NCBI RefSeq assembly: GCF_900116625.1
Contig: NZ_FPBE01000001.1
Span: forward strand, 682,001-746,000
Direction: 5' to 3'
Origin: Idiomarina abyssalis
GTDB lineage: Bacteria; Pseudomonadota; Gammaproteobacteria; Enterobacterales; Alteromonadaceae
Length of the DNA stretch: 64,000 nt
Part shown: positions 48,901 through 57,332 of the stretch, piece after piece
Layout: each line of letters begins with the position of its first letter
Position numbering within the stretch: the first letter of the stretch is position 1
Position numbers and translations under genes: made by a program
The notes under the pieces: model-generated
Database searches by the model: none
What the model was told of the DNA's origin: nothing
Seen by the model: only the letters and a program-made list of their open reading frames with translations

Positions 48901-49623
48901 TTGGAGTATTTTGCTGCTGCTTTGGTGTTCTTTTTTGCTGCCTTGCTACAGGGTATCAGCGGCTTTGGCTCTGGACTGCTCGCCGTGCCAATTCTTGCTC
49001 TTTGGTTCCCAATTAGCGTTCTTACTCCAGCACTGTCTGTTATAAATATTATTGTCGGCGGCTGGATCTACTGGAAGAACAGAGAAGCAGCGCGACCCTC
49101 GCAGTGGAAGTGGCTCATTCTGTCCGGCGTTATCGCCTCTTTAATTTCAGGCTCTTTGCTATTAACCGTTAATGAGCAGCTTATTAAACTCATTCTTGGG
49201 TTTGTGATACTTGCTGTCGCACTTATTTTGGCCAGCGGTAAGCAACTACCTACGGCTGAGCATGCTCCCGGTCACATTGCCGTAGGCACTGGCTCTGGGC
49301 TACTCAATGGTTTAATGACTTTAGGCGGCCCTCCCATAGTATTATTTTTGGCCAATGCTCGTATCCCTAAACAGCAGTTCCGAGCCACCCTCAGTCTATT
49401 TTTTTGCTGTATCGCTATTGCAAATGTCGCAAACTTTTCACGTCAATCGATCTACGCTGAACCGCACCTTTATCTCATTTTGACCTTATTGCCCTGTGCC
49501 CTGATTGGTGCCAGTGTCGGCCATAGGCTTCAGCACCAGGTGTCAGAAAGACGTTTTCGTCAGTTTACTCTCGTACTTATGATACTTTCGGGCCTAAGCG
49601 TCGTAATACAAAGCATTAAATAG
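48901..49623 (+). CDS. TSUP (TauE/SafE) family permease
   Basis: A 240-residue polytopic membrane protein with about eight hydrophobic segments and the family hallmarks FAALLQGISGFGSGLLAVPIL at the N-terminus and GLLNGLMTLGGPPIVLFLAN in the second half. Members export or import sulfur-containing or organic anions such as sulfite or sulfoacetate; the substrate here is not evident. It starts with TTG behind an AGAGG site. It is divergent from ftsB. Confidence 0.88.
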   Translation: MEYFAAALVFFFAALLQGISGFGSGLLAVPILALWFPISVLTPALSVINIIVGGWIYWKNREAARPSQWKWLILSGVIASLISGSLLLTVNEQLIKLILGFVILAVALILASGKQLPTAEHAPGHIAVGTGSGLLNGLMTLGGPPIVLFLANARIPKQQFRATLSLFFCCIAIANVANFSRQSIYAEPHLYLILTLLPCALIGASVGHRLQHQVSERRFRQFTLVLMILSGLSVVIQSIK

Positions 49624-49663
49624 TCTTAGTACTCAAGCCACCTGCTCTGGTAAAGTCAAAGTT

Positions 49664-52141
49664 ATGCAAGACATTCTTTATACATTTTTTGATTTGGGTC
49701 AGTTTGCCCAACTGCCACTGACGGGTTCCCATCACTCAGGTTTGGTGGCGCTATCCTACTGTGTCGCATTATTAGCTTCCTATACCGCCATTTTAACACT
49801 TGAGCGAGTGCAGTTTCATTCAAAAAATACCTCTCGATACAGCTGGCTGTTGGTCAGTTCAATTATTGCAGGCATAGGCGTCTGGAGTATGCATTTTATT
49901 GGTATGCTTGCCTTCGAGCTCAACTTACCAATGAACCATGGCGTAGGCCTAACCTTACTTTCCATCATTCCGGCAATAGTCGGTAGCTTTTTCGCTTTAA
50001 AAGGGCAAATAGCCTCGCCATCGGTGCGTCAGACTTTATTCGGAGGAACCGTTTTAGGTGCCGGCATAGGGCTCATGCATTATACGGGTATGGCAGCAAT
50101 GATATTGCCAGCATCTCTGCGTTACGATCCTTTATGGTTTCTGTTTTCTGTCGTTGTCGCTGTTTCGCTGGGCATAATTGCGTTGCTTACCTACCGTCGA
50201 TACCGACACGCAGAAAACATGACGTTAAGTAAACGTCGAACGGTGCAAATTATCGTCGCGGCCATTATGGCATTGGCAATATCCGGAATGCACTATACCG
50301 CCATGATTGCCGCTAACTTTTATCCAACGGGCGAATCGGAAACTCTGTTTACTGGCCATAGCAGTTGGCTTGCATACGGTGTGGGTATTGGCGCTGCTTT
50401 CAGTGCGTGTATGGCAATTGTTGCAACCCGAATTGATCACCGTATTCAGCAACAGCAAAAATTAGCTCAAATGTCTGCCAAACAGCTTTATGAGGTCATC
50501 AGTGCAATTGATGATGGACTGCTGTTATTTGATGAACGCAACCGCGTCCTTCTCGCTAATGAAGCCTTCGCAAGGCTAACCGGTGATAACCTGGATAAAA
50601 TTAAGGCTCAAAAGCTGGATATCGAACACTATCTCGAACACGCGAGTGAGTTATTAGAATATATACAAAGTACACTGGACAGCGGTAAAGCCTGGCATGG
50701 CAAAGTCGAAGTGAAGAAACGTTCAGGGGTCAGCTTTCCAGTACGTTTAAGCATTTCCGAAGTGCGTTACCAGGATCAAAAAGAACGTCATTTCGTTGCC
50801 ACAGTAACAGATATCACCGCAGAGGTTGAGGCCAGCGAACGTATACGAAACCTAGCTTATAACGACGCATTAACCGGACTGGCAAACCGTCGCTCATTAC
50901 TGGACCATCTACACCAAGAGCTGACAGATTGTGAGAAAAGTGATGAAACCGGCGCCCTAATTCTTTGTGATATTGATAAGTTTAAAATACTTAATAATAC
51001 TCTGGGCTCGGATATGGGCGACCTGTTACTGAAACGTGTGGCAGAAAGATTACAAAACTCCACCAAAAGTAACTCTTTTCTCGCTCGTTTAAGTGCTAAC
51101 GAGTTTGCAATTGTTTTAACTGGAATAAGCAGTGGTAACCTTGCCAATGTAAAGCAACAATTATTAACCCGAATTTATCAGTTACAGGAACAACTCCAGC
51201 AACCTTATCAACTGAATAGTTATACTCACCTATGCTCTTTTAGCGCCGGAGCCTCGCTTTTCGAGGACAGTCAACTAAACGCAGAAACTTTAATGACACA
51301 GGCAGGGCTGGCGTTATCTCACTCTAAGCGCAAAGGCATTGGTGAGGTCTCACTTTTTCATCAAGAGCTTGCTGATGCCGTAACAAAGCGAGTGAAACTC
51401 GAAGAACAGTTACGCCATGCCATTAAGCAACAGGAGTTCGAGCTCTACCTGCAACCTCAGGTAAATTCCGTTGAAAAGATAACCGGAGCAGAAGCACTTA
51501 TCCGTTGGCCACAAAAGAACGGCAGTTTTATCTCTCCCGCCGACTTCATACCACTTGCGGAAGAAACGGGATTAATCATCCCTTTGGGTTATTGGATAAC
51601 GGAACGAGCTTGTAGCATTTTGCAGCAATGGCAACAAGACCCGGTTAAATCCACTTTGCAGTTGTCAATCAATGTCAGCGCTAAGCAATTTCAACAGCCT
51701 GACTTTGTTGAGCAAGTAAAGGGATTAATCAAAGCATATGCAGTCAAAAAGCATCAACTGAAACTGGAATTAACGGAAAGTTTGCTCATGGATGATATTT
51801 CCGATATTACGAACAAGATACAGCAGCTAAAAGAGGTAGGCGTCGAGTTTGCACTGGATGACTTCGGAACCGGCTATTCTTCCCTTTCTTACCTTATGCA
51901 AATTCCGTTCGATACACTTAAAATTGACGTTTCTTTTGTTCGCAATATGTTAGACAGCGAAGAAAAAGCACAGATTGTTCATACCATCATTCAGTTAGGG
52001 GAAAGCCTGAAACTCAGCATCGTTGCTGAAGGCGTAGAAACTCAGCAACAGTTCGATTATTTATCGAGCTTGGGCTGTAGTAATTTTCAGGGATATCTAT
52101 TCAGTAAACCTCTGCCTGAGGCTGAGTTTTCTAAAAGCTAG
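49664..52141 (+). CDS. MHYT-PAS-GGDEF-EAL cyclic-di-GMP signalling protein
   Basis: An 825-residue membrane protein. Residues 1-260 form a seven-helix MHYT sensor with three MHYT-type motifs (MHFIGM, MHYTGM, MHYTAM) that may coordinate copper. A PAS domain spans about 270-390, a GGDEF domain about 395-570 and an EAL domain about 575-825. The GGDEF site reads SANEF at 477-481, so diguanylate cyclase activity is probably lost. The EAL residues are complete (E610-A-L, SINVSAKQF, ELTES, DDFGTGYSSL, AEGVET), predicting c-di-GMP phosphodiesterase activity. Confidence 0.93.
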   Translation: MQDILYTFFDLGQFAQLPLTGSHHSGLVALSYCVALLASYTAILTLERVQFHSKNTSRYSWLLVSSIIAGIGVWSMHFIGMLAFELNLPMNHGVGLTLLSIIPAIVGSFFALKGQIASPSVRQTLFGGTVLGAGIGLMHYTGMAAMILPASLRYDPLWFLFSVVVAVSLGIIALLTYRRYRHAENMTLSKRRTVQIIVAAIMALAISGMHYTAMIAANFYPTGESETLFTGHSSWLAYGVGIGAAFSACMAIVATRIDHRIQQQQKLAQMSAKQLYEVISAIDDGLLLFDERNRVLLANEAFARLTGDNLDKIKAQKLDIEHYLEHASELLEYIQSTLDSGKAWHGKVEVKKRSGVSFPVRLSISEVRYQDQKERHFVATVTDITAEVEASERIRNLAYNDALTGLANRRSLLDHLHQELTDCEKSDETGALILCDIDKFKILNNTLGSDMGDLLLKRVAERLQNSTKSNSFLARLSANEFAIVLTGISSGNLANVKQQLLTRIYQLQEQLQQPYQLNSYTHLCSFSAGASLFEDSQLNAETLMTQAGLALSHSKRKGIGEVSLFHQELADAVTKRVKLEEQLRHAIKQQEFELYLQPQVNSVEKITGAEALIRWPQKNGSFISPADFIPLAEETGLIIPLGYWITERACSILQQWQQDPVKSTLQLSINVSAKQFQQPDFVEQVKGLIKAYAVKKHQLKLELTESLLMDDISDITNKIQQLKEVGVEFALDDFGTGYSSLSYLMQIPFDTLKIDVSFVRNMLDSEEKAQIVHTIIQLGESLKLSIVAEGVETQQQFDYLSSLGCSNFQGYLFSKPLPEAEFSKS

Positions 52142-52152
52142 AATTCCACTAT

Positions 52153-52419
52153 TTAACGAAGTTGGCTGTCTTTACTTCCGCGTCGATTAAAGCTGCCTTC
52201 GCGTGAATCTTGCTTATCTTGCTCTGCCTGACAGTCGACACATAAACGAACACCGGCAATAGCTTCTCGCCGGGCCTGAGGAATGGGCTCACCACACTCT
52301 TCGCAATACTCCAGGCTCTCGCCATCCGATAATTGGCTTCTTACCCGTTTTACTTCGTCTTCTGTGCTTGCATCAATTTGTTCCTGCACCGCACCATCGT
52401 GTGACCAGCCACCGGCCAT
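52153..52419 (-). CDS. DksA/TraR-type zinc finger protein (YbiI-like)
   Basis: An 88-residue protein with a four-cysteine zinc finger CEECGEPIPQARREAI...CVDC, which resembles DksA and TraR family proteins such as E. coli YbiI. The long coiled coil of DksA is missing. The frame opens at 52452, but a GAGGAG site seven bases before the ATG at 52419 decides the start. It may bind RNA polymerase but this is inferred from the motif only. Confidence 0.88.
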   Translation of the reverse strand: MAGGWSHDGAVQEQIDASTEDEVKRVRSQLSDGESLEYCEECGEPIPQARREAIAGVRLCVDCQAEQDKQDSREGSFNRRGSKDSQLR

Positions 52420-52526
52420 AATTAACTCCTCAAAGCAAAATGGAGAACACAAACGAACTCTTAGTCTGATACATTAATTATAACGTAAAAACCACAAACA
52501 CTTTAGTGACAGCCGAAGAAGGCCTT

Positions 52527-52829
52527 ATGAAACTTATTTATACGCGCGAAAACAAACTATTGGTGGAAAACGCCCGTAACTTACTGCAAATGGAAGGTAT
52601 TGAAACAGTAATGAAGAACGAGTTTTCCAGTGGTGCGGCGGGTGACCTGGCGCCACAAGACACCTGGCCTGAGCTTTGGCTAGTCGATGAGATACAATTG
52701 GACAAAGCCAAGGCATTGCTTGAGAGAATGGAAGAACAAGCTGAAGGTGATGACTGGCGCTGCAATAACTGTCAGGAAGTTAACGGAGCCGCTTTTGAGG
52801 TTTGCTGGAGTTGTGGAAGCCCGGCTTAA
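52527..52829 (+). CDS. DUF2007 plus C-terminal zinc-ribbon protein
   Basis: A 100-residue cytosolic protein. Residues 1-70 resemble the DUF2007 putative signal-transducing domain (KLIYTRENKLLVENARNLLQ and WPELWLVDE). Residues 74-98 form a RanBP2-like zinc ribbon, WRCNNC plus CWSCG. The combination suggests protein or nucleic-acid binding. A GTG at 52506 opens the frame, but the AAGG site before the ATG at 52527 fits better. The function is unknown. Confidence 0.8.
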   Translation: MKLIYTRENKLLVENARNLLQMEGIETVMKNEFSSGAAGDLAPQDTWPELWLVDEIQLDKAKALLERMEEQAEGDDWRCNNCQEVNGAAFEVCWSCGSPA

Positions 52830-52860
52830 CTAACTAAAAGTAACTGAGGGATATCATAAT

Positions 52861-53598
52861 ATGCTGCTATGGATTCTTGGCTTTACGTTATTAGGCAGCT
52901 TAGGTGCTATCTTTTGCGCAGGCCTTTTTCTGACCTTCCCGCACAGTGTGCGTAAGTTATTAACGCCCAGCTTAATGAGTTTTGCCACCGGTACCCTGTT
53001 AGCTGCGGCTTTTCTTGGCATGATACCCGCCGCCTTAGAACTTGCTGACGGTTATCAGGTATCGGCCAGTGTACTGGCCGGTATTATTTTATTCTTCGTA
53101 GTAGAAAAGCTGATTCTCTGGCGCCACTGCCGCGACCGCGACTGCGATCCTCACGAACGTGCAGGCCCCTTAATTCTTATTGGCGATGCCGTGCATAACT
53201 TCACCGATGGTGTCGTTATTGCCGCGGCTTTTCTCACCTCTGTGCCTTTAGGCATTGCCACTGCGTTAGCAATCATAGCGCATGAAATACCGCAAGAAGT
53301 CAGCGACTTCGCTATTTTACTGGAGAGCGGTTTTGAGCGGAAAAAAGCACTTTTACTGAACAGCCTGGCCTCATTAACAGCCATCCCCGGTGCTTTAATT
53401 GCCTATTTCTGGCTTGCTCAGGTCAGCTCCGCTGTTCCCTATGTATTAGCAATTTCCGCTTCAAGCTTTATTTATATTGCAGCAGCGGATCTTATTCCAA
53501 CGCTGCAGCGACAACACAACCCTGCCTCATCGGTTCGGCAGTTTATTATGATAATCATTGGCATCGCAATTATCGGCTGGGTAAATACCCTGGCTTAA
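52861..53598 (+). CDS. ZIP family divalent metal transporter
   Basis: A 245-residue membrane protein with about eight transmembrane segments. The metal-binding HNFTDGVVIAAAF block lies near residue 118 in helix 4 and HEIPQEVSDFAILL near residue 141 in helix 5. It probably carries Zn(II) or another divalent metal across the inner membrane. It is followed by a MAPEG gene with its own ribosome site 20 bases on. Confidence 0.9.
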   Translation: MLLWILGFTLLGSLGAIFCAGLFLTFPHSVRKLLTPSLMSFATGTLLAAAFLGMIPAALELADGYQVSASVLAGIILFFVVEKLILWRHCRDRDCDPHERAGPLILIGDAVHNFTDGVVIAAAFLTSVPLGIATALAIIAHEIPQEVSDFAILLESGFERKKALLLNSLASLTAIPGALIAYFWLAQVSSAVPYVLAISASSFIYIAAADLIPTLQRQHNPASSVRQFIMIIIGIAIIGWVNTLA

Positions 53599-53618
53599 TT
53601 TGAAAAAGGAGACATAAC

Positions 53619-54041
53619 ATGAACGGAAGTGAAACTTATACTATGGCTTATTGGGGTGTGCTCATTGCGCTGGTCATTTTGCTGGTTCAATGGCTTATAG
53701 CCAGTGGCCAGAAAGCCAAACAACCGGGGGCCGTACCCGGAAAAATTGATGACTCACTCAGTCACTCATCTTTTGTATTTCGTGCTCACCGCACCTTAAT
53801 GAATTCACTGGAAAACTACCCATTGATGCTGGGAACGGTATTTCTTGCCTTTTTCATCGGCACCAGCGCTTTCTGGACTGGGTTATTCATCTGGGTATTC
53901 GCAATTGCGCGCTTAATTCACATGATTCTCTACTACAAAATTGCTACAGAGAAAAACCCAAGCCCACGCAGTTATTTCTTTATGATTGGCCTGGCAGCCA
54001 ACGTCGCTTTACTGATTTTGTGCGGTATAACCCTCGTCTGA
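53619..54041 (+). CDS. MAPEG family membrane protein
   Basis: A 140-residue protein with four hydrophobic segments and the MAPEG pattern FRAHRTLMNSLENYPLMLGTVF near residue 50. MAPEG proteins include glutathione transferases and peroxidases, but many bacterial members have no assigned substrate. A glutathione-related role would suit the GGTs in this window, but this is not shown. Confidence 0.87.
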   Translation: MNGSETYTMAYWGVLIALVILLVQWLIASGQKAKQPGAVPGKIDDSLSHSSFVFRAHRTLMNSLENYPLMLGTVFLAFFIGTSAFWTGLFIWVFAIARLIHMILYYKIATEKNPSPRSYFFMIGLAANVALLILCGITLV

Positions 54042-54062
54042 GTATGTTTCTAAAAGGGCTGA

Positions 54063-54719
54063 TTAAACATCAGCCCACTCTCTTAGCAGGTTATGAAATA
54101 CTTTCGTCAGCCGGTCAAAGTTTTCAGATTTACCATTGGTATCGAACTCTGCTTTTAGGGATTGCTCCAAATCAAACAGCAGTTCTCTGTGGGAAGGCTG
54201 CTTCACTAAGCTCTGTACCCAACCTATCATCGCCAACCTCTCCCCTTTTGTTACCGAATTAACCCGATGGAGGTAATGACTTGGATACATGAGAATATCA
54301 CCCTGCCCCAGACGCCAGCTTCGCTCACCACTGGTATCCTCGATGACTAATTCTCCGCCTTCAAAATCAGACAATGGTGACAAGCCCAGAGTAAAGGAGA
54401 TATCGGTTCTTACCCCGTTCATTAAAGAGTCATCCATGTGCGTTCCATAATAATCACCCGGCTGGTAGCGATTAATACTAACTCGCGCAACCTGCTTAGG
54501 TCGCATTACTGATTGCACCAGGCTATTTTGCTGCAGCCTGTCCAGTAGTACCTCAGTTGCGGCCTGTGATTTCTTGCCGGCCAGTTGCTGATTATTTTTC
54601 ACATCCTTTGCCGCCCAACCAGCCGTGCTTATACCGTCACTAAACTGACTGACATCCAGGCCGGAAACAACGCTGCTTATGGTTTCTTTATCAATAGCAT
54701 TGCTGATTTGTAATATCAT
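54063..54719 (-). CDS. Fe(II)/2-oxoglutarate-dependent PKHD-type hydroxylase (PiuC/YbiX)
   Basis: A 218-residue dioxygenase of the PiuC/YbiX family, often linked to iron-siderophore receptors. The iron ligands can be placed at YYGTHMDDSLM (His-x-Asp near residue 97) and YPSHYLHRVNSVTKGERLAMI (second His and the 2-oxoglutarate Arg). No TonB receptor is nearby. A Fur-like site stands directly before it. It is divergent from the exported protein at 54808. Confidence 0.93.
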   Translation of the reverse strand: MILQISNAIDKETISSVVSGLDVSQFSDGISTAGWAAKDVKNNQQLAGKKSQAATEVLLDRLQQNSLVQSVMRPKQVARVSINRYQPGDYYGTHMDDSLMNGVRTDISFTLGLSPLSDFEGGELVIEDTSGERSWRLGQGDILMYPSHYLHRVNSVTKGERLAMIGWVQSLVKQPSHRELLFDLEQSLKAEFDTNGKSENFDRLTKVFHNLLREWADV

Positions 54720-54738
54720 ACTGCTGCATTTCCAACTT

Positions 54739-54757
54739 GCGAATAGTTATCATTTCT
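54739..54757 (-). promoter_or_regulatory. Possible Fur box between the piuC-like and 54808 genes
   Basis: Read on the minus strand, 12 of 19 positions match the Fur consensus, with the central AATGATAA core intact. It lies 20 bases before the start of the PKHD hydroxylase, a gene type often under Fur, and 51 bases before the other gene. The match is modest, so this is only a candidate. Confidence 0.35.
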
Positions 54758-54807
54758 GCAAATATACAGAAGTTCACTCTTTTAAAAAAGCTTACTAAGG
54801 TTTTTCT

Positions 54808-55602
54808 ATGTTTGAAAAGAAAAAAGTCTGGTTAGGTGTTGGTAGTGTTCTCGCCACCACCGTAGCCGCCTCACAAGTATCAGCCACGGCGCTCACGCAA
54901 CCCGGTGCGGCACCCACTATGTTTATGGCAGCCCCGATGGCAGAAGGCGAAATGGCGGCTCCTGAAATTGATTTAAACACGAATGATACCGCCTTTCTGG
55001 CGCAGCTTGGCTTTATCCGCGGGCATTTGTGGGTAGGCATGAAACTTTATGAACAAGGTCACATTGAAATGGCCAAGACTCATATGAAACACCCCGGCGA
55101 TGAGCTTTACAGTGGCCTGACTGAAGCCTTTGAAGCCCGTGGCTTACCGGGTTTCGCTGAACCTTTGAATACACTGGCAGAAAGCGTGATTAATGACCAG
55201 AGTAAAGACGTTGTTATGAATAATTACAACGAACTCCGGGATGCTATCAGCGCTAATGAGCCCATTGATAATATGTCAGCTAAAGACGTAATACTCAGCG
55301 TTTCATCAATGCTCATGGTTGCAGCCGACGAATATGCCATCGGCATCCAAAATGGCGAGGTTGCAAACGTACACGAATATCAGGATGCCATGGGCTTTAA
55401 AGAGATTGCGTTGGATCGTTTGAATCGCATTAACGATGCAGAAGCTAATAAAGCCCAGGATGCAATCAATGAAACCCGCCAGGTCATTAATAACCTGAAT
55501 AACCTCTGGCCGACTACCACTCCGGAAGGCAAAATTGAAGGCGAACCCAGTAAAATTTATGGGGCTGCGTCTCGTATTGAATTAGAAGCACGCAGTATTT
55601 AG
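54808..55602 (+). CDS. Unrecognised exported alpha-helical protein, Met-rich N-terminus
   Basis: A 264-residue protein with a Sec signal peptide at residues 1-27 and no Cys after it. Residues 28-52 form a Pro/Ala/Met-rich segment with Met at 38, 40, 44 and 49. The rest is predicted mostly helical, with His at 73, 85, 92 and 95 (motif HMKHP). Met- and His-rich stretches of this kind often bind copper or other metals. No family is recognised. It precedes the nirK cluster but is separated from it by a terminator. Confidence 0.8.
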   Translation: MFEKKKVWLGVGSVLATTVAASQVSATALTQPGAAPTMFMAAPMAEGEMAAPEIDLNTNDTAFLAQLGFIRGHLWVGMKLYEQGHIEMAKTHMKHPGDELYSGLTEAFEARGLPGFAEPLNTLAESVINDQSKDVVMNNYNELRDAISANEPIDNMSAKDVILSVSSMLMVAADEYAIGIQNGEVANVHEYQDAMGFKEIALDRLNRINDAEANKAQDAINETRQVINNLNNLWPTTTPEGKIEGEPSKIYGAASRIELEARSI

Positions 55603-55621
55603 TACTCCTTTCTTAGTTTTG

Positions 55622-55660
55622 GACCTACTCCCATTATACCCATAGGAGTAGGTCTTTCTT
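55622..55660 (+). terminator. Rho-independent terminator after the 54808 gene
   Basis: A ten-base-pair stem GACCTACTCC/GGAGTAGGTC around a 13-base loop, followed by a T-rich run. It separates the exported protein gene from the cytochrome-nirK transcript. Confidence 0.85.
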
Positions 55661-55737
55661 ACCTCTTCATATCACTAGCTAAAACCCGCCACAGCGCTAT
55701 TCTAGGGGCATCTTAAGTCAGTCACTAAGGTGTCATT

Positions 55738-56130
55738 ATGAGCATTCATTCTTTCGTTAAAGTATCACTCATCGCAGTGTCACTTGCTGGTCTATTTATG
55801 AGCCAGTCAGTCAGTGCCAGCGACGGCGAAAACGTTTACAAAAAATATTGTCAGGCCTGCCATCAGCCAAACGGTAAAGGTATGCAGGGTATTTTCCCTC
55901 CGCTGGCAAACAACCCAAACCTTAAAGATAAACCTGCTTATATCACAGAAGTCATCATTAAAGGTAAGTCTGGCCCTATCACTGTCAACGGAACTAACTA
56001 CAACGGCTCCATGCCGCCCATGGGTTATTTAAAAGACGCCGATATTGCGGCGTTAGTTAATTACATCAACACAGAACTGGTGCAGGGCAGCGAAGAAACA
56101 ACTGCCGATGCGGTTAGCAGTTTACGTTAA
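55738..56130 (+). CDS. Single-haem cytochrome c (class I)
   Basis: A 130-residue periplasmic cytochrome with signal peptide residues 1-28 and the haem motif CQACH near residue 38. The axial Met lies in SMPPMGYL near residue 96. The CQACHQPNGKGMQGIFPPLANN block is typical of cytochrome subunits that feed copper oxidases or nitrite reductases. It stands 33 bases before nirK and is the probable electron donor. It starts the cytochrome-nirK-nirV-sco transcript. Confidence 0.93.
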   Translation: MSIHSFVKVSLIAVSLAGLFMSQSVSASDGENVYKKYCQACHQPNGKGMQGIFPPLANNPNLKDKPAYITEVIIKGKSGPITVNGTNYNGSMPPMGYLKDADIAALVNYINTELVQGSEETTADAVSSLR

Positions 56131-56163
56131 ATCTATTTATTAGTTGTTAAAGGAAATATCACT

Positions 56164-57321
56164 ATGAAAACTCTCAGCTTATCCATTATCAGTGCGTCTC
56201 TGCTAGCCGCTATGGCTTCTGTATCAACTCCTGCCACTGCGACAGACATGAAGCTTAAGCACGACAGCGAGTACGTTATTGACGGTAAAATCTATGGCCT
56301 GCCAGAAGCTAAGGTCTATCGCGAAGAATACAACGGTCCAGCGGTTGTTGGCAACTATCTGACTTCAGTTCCCCATTTAGCGGAACTGGATTATGAAGGT
56401 AATAAAACTCATGACGTACGCATGGATGTTTTCTCTCAACAAGTTGAAGTTGCTCCTGGCGTCAGTTATTCAGCCTGGACATTCGGCGGCTCAGTACCTG
56501 GTCCGGTATTGCACGTGCGTGAAGGCGACCGTGTCATTTTCAAAATGAAAAACCGCTCTGATGAAGAAGTGGTCATTACTAAGCCGGTTAAAAATGGTTC
56601 ACCTTTCTTCCAGCAAATACAGGACAACCCTTACCAGAATAACCAGCCTGTCATTAACCCTATGCCACACTCTATGGACTTTCATAGCGGCACAGTAGCG
56701 GCGGAAGACAAGTGGCGTACCATTTCTCCGGGTGAAACTATTGAGTTTGAATGGATAGCCAACTACGCCGGTACTTACATGTACCACTGTGGTACTTCCA
56801 GTGTGCTTATGCACACAGCTATGGGCCAGTATGGTGCGGTTGTTGTATCGCCCAAAGACGGTTACCCAACTGATAAAGACGTTGATCACGAGTACGTTTT
56901 GGTGCAATCAGAGCACTATTTGGAAGAAGCGGCTGAAGGTAATTATATTTACAACCACGGCGCAGCGCTCGATCGTCAACCAAGCCACGTTACCTTTAAT
57001 GGCCATGTTGCAGCTCTTAGCGACAACCCATTACGTGCAAACGAAGGTGACCGGGTACGCCTACATGTATTAAACGCAGGCCCGTCCGGCACATCAAGCT
57101 TCCACGTTATTGGAGCCATTTTTGACCGCGTGTGGTACGAAGGCGACCCGCGTAACGAGTGGTACGGAATGCAAACTGTTCTGCTGGGTGCCAGTAACAG
57201 TGCAACCATCGACTTTATTGTTCCGGAAGAAGGCATTTACAAACTGGTTGATCATGAATTTGCTGATGCAGAACGTGGTGCAGCTGGTGCGTTAATTGCC
57301 GGCCCTCGTAAAGAGAAATAA
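56164..57321 (+). CDS. nirK: Copper-containing nitrite reductase NirK (AniA-like)
   Basis: A periplasmic enzyme reducing nitrite to nitric oxide, 385 residues, two cupredoxin domains after a signal peptide ending near residue 26. Type-2 copper ligands His174, His208 and His314 are present, as are catalytic Asp172 and His275. Type-1 ligands His169, Cys209 and His217 are present. The axial Met expected five residues after His217 is Gln222 (sequence HTAMGQYG). The TSSFHVIG block places it with AniA-like enzymes. It lies between its cytochrome donor and nirV. Confidence 0.9.
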   Translation: MKTLSLSIISASLLAAMASVSTPATATDMKLKHDSEYVIDGKIYGLPEAKVYREEYNGPAVVGNYLTSVPHLAELDYEGNKTHDVRMDVFSQQVEVAPGVSYSAWTFGGSVPGPVLHVREGDRVIFKMKNRSDEEVVITKPVKNGSPFFQQIQDNPYQNNQPVINPMPHSMDFHSGTVAAEDKWRTISPGETIEFEWIANYAGTYMYHCGTSSVLMHTAMGQYGAVVVSPKDGYPTDKDVDHEYVLVQSEHYLEEAAEGNYIYNHGAALDRQPSHVTFNGHVAALSDNPLRANEGDRVRLHVLNAGPSGTSSFHVIGAIFDRVWYEGDPRNEWYGMQTVLLGASNSATIDFIVPEEGIYKLVDHEFADAERGAAGALIAGPRKEK

Positions 57322-57332
57322 GGGGAAAGGTT

